In this document: positions 1-9,860 of the stretch, in pieces | Position numbering within the stretch: position 1 is the stretch's first letter | Layout: each line of letters begins with the position of its first letter | Origin: Papilionanthe hookeriana x Papilionanthe teres | Taxonomy: Eukaryota; Streptophyta; Magnoliopsida; Asparagales; Orchidaceae | DNA length: 64,000 nucleotides | Reading direction: 5' to 3' | Assembly: GCA_022702705.1 (NCBI GenBank) | Contig: CM040423.1 | Location: forward strand, 119,841,738 to 119,905,737 | Position numbers and translations under genes: made by a program | Notes under the pieces: model-generated | Told to the model about the DNA's origin: nothing | What the model saw: only the letters and a program-made list of their open reading frames with translations | Database searches by the model: none

Positions 1-125
1 ATCTTTCGATGTGCAAGAATAGGCCTTCTAAGAACAAGTACATGGTCACTAACTTTGAACGTCCTTGAGCGGACCAATTTGTCATGGGCTTAAATCATCC
101 TTGCTTGATAGACTTCTAAGTTCTG

Positions 126-1025
126 CTAAGCGAGCAATCTTATCCCTTCGTGACTCTCTAATTCTTTAAGTTGAAGTTTAGCATTCTCTTCTATTGTTAT
201 TTTATTGGATACTACAACTCTGAGCGATGGTAATTGAACCTCTAACGGAAGCACTGCCTTAGACCCGTACAGTAGCGAGTAAGGTGTAGACTGTGTGGTG
301 TTCTGACTATCGTCCTGTAACCCCATAACGCTTCTAGTAACTTCTCATGCCATTCTATTTAATTGTTGTCGAGTGTTTTCTTCAAAATCTGCACAAGTGT
401 CTTGTTGAAGGCTACATCCAAGCCATTTGCTTTGGGGTAGTATATGGTAGAGTACCACCAATCTATCACCTGTCGTCTGATGAAATGTTTTATTTTGGTG
501 CTCATGAAGGCAGACCCATTATCTGAAATAACTCTGTGCAGCATACCAAAGTGGTAGACAATCTGATTTTTGAAAATTGTAAGACCTGCTGCACTATAAC
601 TTCTCGTAACAAAACTACCTCTACCCATTTGGAGAATAGTCCATAGCTATAAGTATAAACCTGTATCGTTCAGAAGTTGGAGGGTCTATCAAACCAACTA
701 TGTCCGTGCCCCAACACTCGAATGGCCACGACGCGATCATGGGTTGTAGAACATTCAGAGGCTGGTGCGAGACCACTCAATGCAGTTGGCATTGATGACA
801 TTTCTTAGCGATATCCATGCAGTTTATCATCATTACTGGCCAATAATACCCAAGTCTCTTGATCTTCATTTTCAACTTTGGTCCTAACCGGTGTGCTCCA
901 CACAATCCGGCATGCAATTCTTTGACGATATTTTGCACTTCTTCTTCGCTTAGACATCTCAAATACATCTGATAGAAAGATCTTCTGTACAAGACATTGT
1001 CGATTAAGACATATGACATTGGCAT
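126..1025 (-). pseudogene. Integrase of remnant D (broken)
   Basis: Integrase inserts the element cDNA into the host genome. Three open pieces line up on the minus strand. Positions 1025-777 hold the HHCC zinc-binding domain, with H..GLCGAH followed by CHQC. Positions 628-359 hold the catalytic core, with the SDNGSAF motif carrying the second aspartate of the D,D-35-E triad and a downstream AFNKTL segment; the catalytic glutamate position of element B (MAEAFNK) reads LDVAFNK here, so it is lost. Positions 326-126 hold the TPYSLLYGS to LPLEVQ segment. The pieces are separated by frameshifts and stops, so no functional protein can be made. Element B has the same domains at 48.86-50.03 kb. Confidence 0.85.
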
Positions 1026-1369
1026 TTTCTGAATTTAATGTGCTATTGATTTTTCTTCTGGCAATTTTCCTATTTGCAAATATTCCGTTATCGGTTGATG
1101 CCAATCTTCAGTATCATCGACTACTGTTGCTGTTATTTCTTCTTTACCCAATTTTTGTAGAGTATCGAGGTCGATTTGCGATAGTGCCCAACATCCTTGT
1201 ACTTAATGTCTATAGAATCCTCAAGTGGACAAGACAATTTTTTAGCGAGCTTAGCTAAAGCATCTAGGCATTATCTGCTCAGGAAATCCTATAGAACGTC
1301 ATGTTGAGAATCTGCTCTAACAATTTCAAAGTGTACTGTGATATTCTTCTAATCTTGGTTTTAGAATCT

Positions 1370-1900
1370 TGTATTGTTCTGCCACTTGCTCAATGACGAG
1401 TTATGAGTCATCATAAATGGCAATGTCCGTTATTTCCATTAATATCATCAACTTTAATCCCGTGATTAGTGCTTCATATCGTCAGCATTGTTAGTGCACG
1501 ACACTGCAAGTGGTAGGAAAACCTTAACATTCCCTGATCTAGTGTCATGAAGTTTAAGCCAATTCCTACTTTGCCGGGTATTATTGTTTGTTGTCCTTTG
1601 TCCCTTCTGGATGATGATGCTTCGTGGAAGTGCATTTTCCAACATCTGGTGTGTAGCTATTCCACTTGTGGTATCTATTCATCTGGTAGCTCATAGTTGA
1701 GAGAGGAACCAGCTGGCAGTGGGTACGCTGCAAGAAAGTCTGTGAGAATATGCCCTTTGATAGCGTGAAGGAGCACGAAATTTATATCAAATTGCAATAA
1801 AATCATCGACTACTTCGCTAAACATCCAGAAAGTGTTGGTTGAATCATTAAATATTACAATGGATTAACTTTCAAAATCAGGCTGACCTTAGTAGATAAC
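1370..1900 (-). pseudogene. RNase H and archaeal-type RNase H remnant of D
   Basis: Minus-strand translation in pieces matches element B at about 48.0-48.5 kb. It includes the segment after the first RNase H (around 1880-1690, ending in a region like LADFLAA) and the second RNase H (around 1640-1400, with a decayed EYEALITGLK-like stretch). The second RNase H is diagnostic for the Tat/Ogre lineage of plant Ty3/gypsy elements. No frame stays open for long. I recognise it by domain order and by similarity to B, not by an intact ORF. Confidence 0.65.
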
Positions 1901-1905
1901 ATGTA

Positions 1906-3571
1906 ATTGATGCACCAAAAATATATTTAATTTTTTATATACAGTTAATACTTATTTTTTGTGATATTGTACTTTAATAGAAGGTTATTTTCTTGTTTTG
2001 CTGCATGTAGTGATGATTTTACGTAAATGAAGTAAAAATAACCGAAAAGGAACAAATTTGGAGCAAAAAAAGTAAAAAACAAGAAATTTGTAAGTTTTGG
2101 TGCCAACGATGCCCAAATCAGCACCAACGTAAGACTTTCCAGAGAGTTTATAATTAAATCGCGAAATAATGCACTGATGGTGCCCTATACAGCGTCAATG
2201 GCATTCAATTTTGATGGAGTCAAATTCAATGTATTTGGATAACTTTCGGAGGAATTCTTGAGGAAACCCTTGGGAAATTCATTCCTATATTATTTTAACT
2301 TGTTTTTGGTGCCAGAATCAGTGGTGTGTGTATTTATGTATGTGAAGTAAAGCGTGTGTGAGTGAAGAGGAAGCCTTTAGAGAGAGTTTAGAGTCTAAGG
2401 TTTTGTGTTAAGTGTTTTTTTTTGTGAGGGATTTTTCTTAAAAGAGTTGTAGGAGAAGAGGGAAAGTGAGAGTTTGCTTCTTCTCTATAATTTCAAGAGA
2501 GAATTGTGTGTTGCGGTGAAGAGAAAAGGAGATTCGAAGGAACCTCAAGGGATTTGCTTGGGGAAGAAATTAAGATAAGTTGTATTTACTTTTCGTAATA
2601 TCTATGTCTTTCTCTTTTATATAAAATCTTTATTTTGTTGTATCTTCCTCATGAATTCTGAGTAGAACTCATTGTCTTTCTCCTTGCAATGATAAACGGT
2701 GGAGTGATGGTTTAGATTGGACGTGCCATTTGAAAATAAAAAAATGTGCTGATTTTTCATATCGTTCTTCATTTAATTTTTGATCTAGCCAACTGAATTT
2801 TTAAAATATGTTGTGAAACATACGATCCGGAAGGGCTATGCTTTCTACAACAAAGGTGCAGATTACATTCAATGTCCATGAATAAGTGATGTAGTTCATG
2901 GGGGTTGAGTGTAAATACATAAGAAAATAAGGTTTATTGGGTGTGGAATTGGGGACTTTAGGGTGACAGAATAATAGCCCAAATTTGGTCCTAGTGTTTG
3001 GAAACTTAAGTGAGAGTTAGCCTTCAGTCGAAGGGAAGTGGGAGCTCTTGAGTGAGAGCTAGTATCATTCCTGCCTAACCACGAATTTAGGGACTAAACT
3101 TATGATTAGCTAATCTTCTTTATAGCACGCGAAAGAGGATAAAAAATAGGTATGCTCCTATTTGGTACAATAATATAATAATACTAATCTATATAATTCG
3201 CTCACCATAACATCATTGTAAGGGGAGGACACTTTCTCTAAATTTGAACCTTACATTGAAAAACTTAGTGTACTAATAGCTAACTTTTATTCAAAGTACA
3301 GAAGTTACTTTAGTAATTTTAGAATCTCTAGCAAACTTTAGCATCTTAGTATTTACTTTTGGTGCTTTGCAAATTTGAATATTAGATTTTTGTGTTACGC
3401 TTTAAGGTTTGCTTCCTCCCAATGAGATCGATACCAAGACTCTACTAGAGCCCTGTATTACTTGAGCGATACAAATACTTATGTATAGAATGGTTGTTTT
3501 ATTATTAAACTGATTATACTCTATAACTAAATTGAAAATACTTTTGAATATAACTTAAATTCAGCAGTTCA
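1906..3571 (+). repeat. Athila-type 5' LTR (approximate limits)
   Basis: This non-coding, AT-rich stretch lies between the break in remnant D (near 1905) and the primer binding site at 3585. The end is placed at the CA of 'cagcagttca' (about 3571), 13 bases before the primer site. The exact start is uncertain: TG occurs at 1908 and 1911. The resulting length of about 1.7 kb is normal for Athila LTRs. A TATA-like stretch (ttatataaaa, 2617-2626) could be the promoter, but others exist. No second LTR copy lies in the window to confirm the limits. Confidence 0.6.
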
Positions 3572-3584
3572 TCGGCCAAGTTTT

Positions 3585-3603
3585 TGGCACCGTTGTCGGG
3601 AGG
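3585..3603 (+). other. Primer binding site, tRNA-Asp type (degenerate)
   Basis: TGGCACCGTTGTCGGGAGG matches the reverse complement of the 3' end of plant tRNA-Asp (TGGCGCCGTTGCCGGGGAT) except for a few changes. tRNA-Asp primers are typical of Athila elements. Two of the differences are G-to-A and C-to-T at CG or CC, fitting deamination of methylated cytosine. Confidence 0.8.
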
Positions 3604-3755
3604 CAATAGTAAATTTAATAGTATCTGAAAACCTTTAATTCGTATTTATGTCTATATATTTTTAGATCTAAAGTTTAATACCTTATGATTTAGAATTAGA
3701 ACGTACTATTAGAAAAATTTGAAAATAACAAAAAAATTTTAAAAATTTGAGCAAA

Positions 3756-4920
3756 ATGACGAACAATCTAGATAACCAAAGACATGAAAATGAACATCAA
3801 CCTAGAACTTTAAGAGAATATACTAACCCAACAGCTGAGGAAATTCACTTAACTATTAAAAGTCCTGATATAGTTGCTAATTCATTTGAGCTTAAATCTT
3901 CTATTATCCAAATGATACAAAATAATTAATTTAGTGGAATACCGAATGAAGATCCTAACTTGTATTTTGCTAGTTTTCCAGAATTGTGTGCTACATTTAA
4001 ATATGACGAAGTGTAGAATGACGCTGTTAGGCTTAGAATTTTTCACTTTTCATTAAGGGATAAAGCTAATGAATGGTTAAATTCATCAGTACCTGGATCT
4101 ATCAGAACTTAGGGAGAACTATCACAAAAAATTTTATCAAAATATTTTCCTCCATAAAAAACTGCCAAGCTTAGAAACAATATTACATCTTTATGTCAGT
4201 TTGAAGGGGAATTAATAAATGAAGCTTGGGAAGGATTTAAAGATCTCCATAGAAAGTGTCCAAATAATTCTTTACCTGATTAGTTAATAATTCAAACATT
4301 TTATAATGGATTAGTGGGATATCTTAGATTGATTATTGATGCTGTTGTTGGTGGATCATTAATGTCAAAACCTTTTAATGAGGTATATTCCTTAATTTAA
4401 GAGATGACTACTAATAATTTCAATGACCCTCTAAATGGGTAAATCCCAAAAGCGTAGCTAGTATTCATGATTCTGATGTAATAGCTATGTTAGCTTCTTA
4501 AATTGTCCCGAGTTCAAATAAAATAAACCAATTCAGAATGAACTATTCTCAAGCACCTTAGGTGTTAGAGGAAAATTTATTAGGAAAAATAGTAGATTTG
4601 TAATCATCTTATGAGACTTTAAAAGCTATCAATAATAAATGCAACAACCTTATTCTAATTATTATAATCTCGATTGGAAAAATCACCCAAACTTAAACTA
4701 GAATAATAACACTGTTGTTGTTAACCCGCGGTGGGGGAACAATTCTGTGAACCCATTAGGAAATTCGAACAACCAGGGAAACACTAATAATAGAACTTCT
4801 TATCCTTTAGGTTTCAATAGTAACCCATAATTTAAGGAAAAGATGTTGTCTATGGAAGAATTGATATTAAACATGGGTAATCAACTACAAAGTCAAGGGA
4901 ATCTGTTGCAAAGTCAAAGG
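3756..4920 (+). pseudogene. gag: Athila-type gag (capsid/nucleocapsid), broken
   Basis: Gag forms the virus-like particle that packages the element RNA. I take the ATG at 3756 as the start because it opens the frame leading to the conserved N-terminal RTLREYTNP segment. After a stop at 3927-3929 the same frame continues with FSGIPNEDPNLYFASF, FHFSLRDKANEWLNS, EAWEGFKDLHRKCPN and FYNGLVGYLR, which are the retrotransposon gag core. An asparagine-rich tail follows (about 4640-4800). I see several in-frame TAA/TAG codons where a CAA, CAG or TGG codon is expected, as in deamination decay. It cannot be translated as it stands. Confidence 0.85.
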
Positions 4921-4968
4921 AACTAATTGCAACGTTAAGGAGCTACTATTAAAAATAATGAAAATCAA

Positions 4969-5891
4969 TTGATACTTATTACTACTGCACGTAGTAATAA
5001 ACCTTCTAGAACTTCCCTTAGTAATGTTGAGATTAACCTAAAAGATCAAAATAAAGAACAACTTAAGGCTATACAGTTAAAAAGTGGAAAAGAAATGAAA
5101 TCTAGAGTCCAAAAAGACGTTGAAGTTAAAAAAGAGAAGGTGGAAACTAATAAAGGACATGATAATATATATCCTGATTTAGAATATCAGCTTAAACTAA
5201 TGAAAATTACTGTAGAAAGACCACCACCTCCGTTTCCACAAAGATTGAAACAGCAAAAGATAGAAAGATAATTTTCTAAATTCCTAGAAAACCTTAAAAA
5301 ATTAATTGTAAGTATCCCTTTTGTTGAAGCCTTAGAACAAATGTCAAACTATGTGAAGTCTATGAAGGATATACAAAATAAGAAATGAAATGTTTCAGAT
5401 AATGAGAATGTCACACTCAGCGAAGAGTGTAACACAATTATTAAAAAGAAGCTTCCTAAAAAATTTAAAGATCCTGGTAGCTTCACTATTCCTTGTGCTA
5501 TTGGAGAAAGGGTTTTTGGAAGAGCCTTATGTGATATGGGATCCAACATTAATCTCATGCCCATATCAAATTTCAAAATGTTGGGAATTGAAGAAATTTC
5601 ACCTACTTCAGTAACCCTTCAGTTAGCTGATCGTTCTATTACTTATCCTAAAGGAGTTGTTGAAGACGTTTTAGTAAAGGTTGATAAGTTATTTTCCCTA
5701 TGGAGTTTATTATTTTAGATATGGTGGAAGATAAAGAAATTCTTATAATTTTAGGAAGACCATTCCTTGTAACTGGACGAGCCATGATAGATGTTCACAA
5801 AGAAGAGTTAACTATGAGAGTTAATGATCAAGAAGTGACATTTAATATATCAAAAGCTATCAATTACCCTGAAACAGAAAAATATGATTAA
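4969..5891 (+). pseudogene. Athila-type gag-pro linker and aspartic protease, broken
   Basis: The lysine-rich linker (4969-5271) ends in a proline run before QRLK, which in Athila polyproteins precedes the protease. The protease itself begins near 5420 (EECNTIIKKKLP) in a frame that is interrupted by stops. It has the active-site segment CDMGSNINLMP near 5530, followed by LQLADRSITYPKGVVEDVLVKVDK and later ILGRPFLVTGRAMIDVHK. The catalytic D is present, but the usual D-S/T-G triad reads D-M-G, as commonly seen in Athila. A frameshift near 5695 splits the domain. The enzyme would cleave the Gag-Pol polyprotein inside particles. Confidence 0.8.
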
Positions 5892-5995
5892 TGCTTTCGA
5901 ATGGAAATTTTTGACTACTTAAAACATGAGCATTTTAAGAAAATAATGAAGAGAAACTTGAACAAGAAAATTTAAAATGTGAGGATGAAGATGAA

Positions 5996-7133
5996 ATGGA
6001 AGATAAATTTGATGAGATAGATAATGGACAGCTGGATTATGTTCAAGAATTATTTGAGATGTTGGATATTACAAAAAATGGTAATAAAATTTTAATTCCA
6101 TCTATCATAAAACCTCTTGAACTTGTGATGAAAATACTTCCAAATCATTTGAAGTATGTGTTCTTAGGAGGATTATCTGCATTACCGGTTATTATATCCT
6201 TAGATTTTAAAGATTTACAAGAGCAGAAATTATTATATCCTTGAGAAGATACAAAAAAGGTTTTGGTTGGACTTTAGTCGATATTTAAAAAACCTGTCCT
6301 TCAATCTACATGCATAAAATTTTGTTGGATTAACAATATAAACTTAGAGCTAATCCACAAAGGAGGTTAAATCCGTTGATTAAAGAAGTAGTGAAGAATG
6401 AAATTTTAAAATTGTTGGATGCTGGAGTTATATATCCTATTTTAGATAGTGCGCGGGCAAGTCCAATTCATTATGTTCCTAGGAAAGGATGAGTGACTAT
6501 AGTAACTAATTAAAGAAATGAATTAATAACCATGAGACAAGTCACTGATTGGCGAATCTGTATTTATTATAGAAAATTAAATGTCGCCACTAGGAAAGAT
6601 CACTTTTTTCTAATTTTTCTAGACCAAATGTTGGACAGGCTTGCTGGGCACAAATATTTTTGCTTTTTAGATGGGTATACTGGCTATGATCAAGTACCAA
6701 TTGCTCGTGAGGATCAAAAAAAGACCACATTTACTAGTCCTTATGGAACATTTGCTTTTCGAGGAATGCCCTTTGGATTATCAATTTTTAGTAATCTATT
6801 TATTATTAAAATAGAAGTTTTTATGGAATTCTTTATATTTGGAACTTCATTTGTTGTTTGCTTAAATAATTTAGAAAATTTTTTGGATATGACATGGAAG
6901 TAGACCCTACAAAAATTCAAATCATCGTGAAACTACCACCTCCAACTACTGTGAGAGGGGTAAGAAGTTTTTTAGGACATGCCGGGTTCTACAAACGTTA
7001 TATTAAAAATTTTTCAAAAAAAGCTAAACCGCTTTGCCAACTTTTAGAAAAAGAAGAATTTGATTTTAATGAAGAGTATTTAAATGTTATTGAAAGAAAA
7101 ATTAATCGCTGCCCCTATAATAGTTTCACCTGA
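5996..7133 (+). pseudogene. Athila-type reverse transcriptase, catalytic site destroyed
   Basis: RT copies element RNA into cDNA. The N-terminal approach (5996-6244, with LKYVFLGGLSALPVIIS) and a frameshifted stretch to about 6530 lead to the open segment 6532-6903, with DWRICIYYRKLN, DQMLDRLAGHKYFCFLDGYTGY, EDQKKTTFTSPYGTF and RGMPFGL. The following catalytic box reads VFMEFF, so both catalytic aspartates of the usual DD pair are gone. Bases are also missing before the box and again near 6890, where the thumb region is cut out and the frame resumes as EVDPTKIQ to FLGHAGFYKRYIKNFSK. The enzyme is dead. Confidence 0.88.
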
Positions 7134-7134
7134 T

Positions 7135-7572
7135 TGGGAGAAACCATTTGAACTTATGTATGATGCTAGTGATTATGTAATTGGAGCTATTTTAGGATAA
7201 AGGTATGATAAATTTTTCAAATTTATATACTATGCTAGTAAAACACTTACTGAAGCTCAAATTAACTACAACACTACTGAAAGAGAGTTATTACCGATTG
7301 TATATGCTTTTGAAAAATTTAGGTTATACTTAATTGGAACTAAATATATAGTGCATACAGACTATTCTGCTATCAAATACTTAATGCAAAACAAGGATGC
7401 TAAGCTAAGATTAATTAGATGGGTACTTCTAATGCAAGAATTTCATATCATTATAATAGATAGAAGAGGATCTGACAACCAAATAGCTTATCATTTACCT
7501 AGGTTGGGACAACATGAACTATCTGATTTTGAAAACAAATTTGCAGAAATTTTTCCTGATGAACAACTTTAA
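7135..7572 (+). pseudogene. Athila-type RNase H, broken
   Basis: RNase H removes the RNA strand during reverse transcription. The frame gives FELMYDASDYVIGAILG, then a TAA stop, then YASKTLTEAQINYNTTERELLPIVYAFEKFRLYLIG and VHTDYSAIKYLMQNKDAKLRLIRW. The catalytic D of YDAS, the E of TERELL and the D of HTDYSAIKYL are visible. Only one RNase H domain is present, in contrast to the two in elements A and B. It lies directly downstream of the RT in the usual RT-RH-INT order. Confidence 0.85.
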
Positions 7573-7689
7573 AATATTAAAGAATGGAATTTATCGTGGT
7601 ATGCTGATATTGTGAATTATATTATAAGTAATATTTACCACCTGAATTACCTATGCAACAACAGAAAAAATTTATACCAAATTTTACTT

Positions 7690-8820
7690 TTAGAATTACC
7701 CATATTTATATAAACAATGCAAGGATCTAGTTATAAGAACATGTGTACCATATGAAGAAATTGAACCAATTATTCAAAAATGCCAAGATTCTTAATTTTG
7801 GGGACATTTTGGAACTGAAATAACTACACATAAGATTTTACAATCTGGAATCTATTGACATACACATTTTAGGGATGTTAATATATATATTAAAACTTGT
7901 GATCGATGTCAACGTGTAGGTAATATTTCTAGAAGAAATGAAATGCCCCTAAATTTTACATTGGAAGTTGAAATCTTTGATTTTCGGCGTTTAGATTTTA
8001 TGGGACCATTTATTTCATCATTTTGGAGTATATATATATATATATATTGATTGTTATGGACTATGTATCAAAATGGATTAAAGCAGCTTTACCCACACGT
8101 AATGCTTAAAGTGTTTCAAAAACTTTAATGAAAAATATTTTTACATGAAATGGAATGTCAAGAATTATTATTACTGATGGTGGATCCCATTTTAGAAATA
8201 ATCTGATTCAGAGGTTGACTGGAAAATATAATATTATGCATAAAATCTCAATTGCTTATCATCCTCAGACTAGTGGTTTAGCTGAAGTATCTAATCAAGA
8301 AATTAAAAGAATTTTAGAGAAATTTGTAAATCCTCATAAATTAAATTGGTCTGCGAGCTTAGATACCATATGATGGGCATATAGAACTGCTTATAAAACT
8401 CCTATAGGAATGACTCTTTATAGACTGATTTTTGGAAAAACATGCCATTTACTATTTGAATTGAAACATAAGGCATATTGGGCGATTAAAGAGTTCAATT
8501 TCAATTTCAAAGATGCATGTGAGAAATGATTTTTGCAACTTAATGAATTCGAAGAAATGAGAAATGAATCTTATGATAATGAAAGAGGTTATAAGGAGAA
8601 AATAATGTTTTGGTTTGATTAGAAATCAAAAGAAAGATATTTGAACTTGGACGGAAAGTTTTTTTATATAATACAAGATTAAGATTATTTCATGGAAAAA
8701 TGTAAGTATATAGTACCTTTCATTATCATAAAATTTTATCATTTTGGAGTTGTTGATATTGAAGGCCCTCAAACTGGAAGAATAATTAAAGTTAATGGAC
8801 ATCAACTAAAATCATAATTT
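7690..8820 (+). pseudogene. Athila-type integrase, broken
   Basis: The zinc-binding part can be read in pieces from about 7790 (GHFGTEITTHKILQSGIY and CDRCQRVGNISRRNEMP). The core follows, with DFMGPFISSFW around 7995, then ITDGGSHF in the open stretch 8155-8373, and AYHPQTSGLAEVSNQEIKRILEK with the catalytic E. The C-terminal region runs to about 8815 with VNGHQLKS. Multiple stops and frameshifts separate the pieces. A pure TA run (8029-8048) sits inside the core and has expanded after the gene was lost. The segment just after it (about 8880-8935), with 'gggaggcaac', is the usual end of Athila pol. Confidence 0.82.
8029..8048. repeat. TA dinucleotide microsatellite inside the dead integrase
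   Basis: A run of about ten TA units follows 'ttggag' inside the integrase core. It breaks the frame and is best seen as replication-slippage expansion in a pseudogene. Confidence 0.85.
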
Positions 8821-8939
8821 GAAGGTTCACAACCTAATTATAAAGAGGTTTTAATCTTAAGTCATTCTGATTAAAACTAAGGTTTGTCGGGCTGACGACG
8901 TTAAAACAAACACTTTATGGGAGGCAACGCATAGTTATC

Positions 8940-9173
8940 TTTGTTGTTTAGTGTGTTTGATTTGATTTTAATTGATATTACTATTAGATAGTCTCATATT
9001 TGAGTCCTAATCACTCATAAATATGCTAAATGGTGCTAATTATTAAATTGAATCGAAGTTTCAGAGTTTATTTAAACGAAAATATTAATTGGAGCAAAAT
9101 TGCGCTCTGGTGCCGACGACGCCCAAACCAACGCTGTTGGTGAGATTTTCAGAGAGCACTTTTAATTTTCACT
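8940..9173 (+). other. Athila non-coding spacer between pol and the post-pol ORF
   Basis: AT-rich, no ORF. It contains a block around 9100-9160 (ggagcaaaa, then tggtgccgacgacgccc, then cagagag) that imperfectly repeats a block of the 5' LTR at about 2057-2145. A related block lies at 32340-32410. Confidence 0.6.
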
Positions 9174-9803
9174 GTGCATGGATCAAGTTATGGCTTGTCA
9201 CATCCTTCTACTATATTTCTTCTTTTTAGCCAGTCACAAGTGCCATATGAGAGTTGGGAAAAAGTGTGTCTCCCTTTGAAGCCCATGGACACAACTAATG
9301 TTTATGAATGTGTAACAACTGGGGATGAAAATGATCTGAACACAACTGTAGACCAACCATCTCAGAGTTTACTACCCATTCAACCTCATTTTCCTGAATA
9401 TGAGCAGATGTCTTTGAGGAAGACCAAGAAATTGCAAAAAGAGATATGACATCTTGTGGATGCAATTAATAATATATCTAAATTATTTGATCACATAGAT
9501 TGAAGGATGAAGGAACTGTTTGTGCATATTGAGTGTATTGAAGAAGGATTGACATAATTGATGAAAAAAAGGCTTGGATTAAAGCAGATTCGACTGATGA
9601 ATTCTTGTATTGACCCTTCTACAATTTTTTTGTGCACCACAAATGCATGGGAGATATCAGAGAAGATAGTACTGACATTGATGAGGAGTAGTGATTTTCT
9701 ATTTTATCTACTTTATTTAGTATTTGGACTTTATTTGCATGAGTTTGGTTCATATTTGGCTTGCTTTTTGTGTGATTTTAGACTTATTATGCTTAAGATT
9801 TGA
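9174..9803 (+). pseudogene. Post-pol ORF remnant of the Athila element (env-like region)
   Basis: After pol the element carries a broken ORF. The piece 9174-9449 reads through HPSTIFLLFSQSQVPYESWEK and ends in a charged stretch (RKTKKLQKEI). In the same region come VDAINNISKLFDHID and a hydrophobic end (FLFYLLYLVFGLYL, about 9703-9744). The pattern of a GL.HPS motif, a proline-rich linker and a coiled-coil-like tail resembles the ORF at 33.0-33.7 kb. That ORF looks like the 'putative plant transposon protein' often found after pol in Athila elements. The hydrophobic segment could be a membrane span of an env-like product, but this is inference. Function unknown. Confidence 0.45.
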
Positions 9804-9830
9804 ATTTATGTTATGATTTCAGCATTAGAG

Positions 9831-9835
9831 TGCTG
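9831..9835. repeat. Target-site duplication of element A, left copy (TGCTG)
   Basis: TGCTG directly precedes the LTR start TGTTGACC at 9836 and recurs directly after the LTR end ATGCCGACA at 32118-32122. A 5-bp duplication is what a Ty3/gypsy integrase makes. Confidence 0.95.
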
Positions 9836-9839
9836 TGTT

Positions 9840-9860
9840 GACCTCATTTTTGATGAGGTC
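9840..9860. promoter_or_regulatory. Inverted repeat at the LTR 5' terminus
   Basis: The arms GACCTCAT and ATGAGGTC are perfect reverse complements around a 5-base loop (ttttg), four bases inside the LTR. The same hairpin opens the LTRs at 33782 and 54072. In solo LTR C (63132, minus) one arm has a single change. Its role is unknown. Confidence 0.75.

Larger units (their letters stand above)
1..1905 (-). mobile_element. Remnant D: Tat/Ogre-type Ty3/gypsy fragment (RNase H to integrase)
   Basis: Read on the minus strand from about 1905 down to 1, this stretch follows the order RNase H, second (archaeal-type) RNase H, integrase zinc-binding domain, integrase core, integrase C-terminus. The same order is seen in element B at about 48.0-50.0 kb. 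Similarity stops abruptly near 1905, inside the segment matching the end of the first RNase H, exactly where the Athila-type LTR starts. I infer that the Athila element inserted here and that the missing RT, protease and gag part of D lies beyond the right edge of the window. Frameshifts and stops are frequent. D is a relative of A and B, not a close copy. Confidence 0.85.
1906..9835 (+). mobile_element. Athila-type Ty3/gypsy element, left part
   Basis: A plus-strand element with 5' LTR, tRNA-Asp-like primer site, gag, protease, RT, RNase H, integrase and post-pol ORF remnants. The lineage call rests on the gag N-terminus (RTLREYTNP), the protease motif CDMGSNINLMP, the RT segment around DWRICIYYRKLN and the tRNA-Asp-type primer site, all typical of Athila elements. 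It is interrupted after 9835 by element A and resumes at 32123; the 5-bp duplication TGCTG (9831-9835 and 32118-32122) proves the two parts were once continuous. The coding region is full of stop codons, many explained by C-to-T or G-to-A changes. Its 3' LTR is not in the window. Confidence 0.88.
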
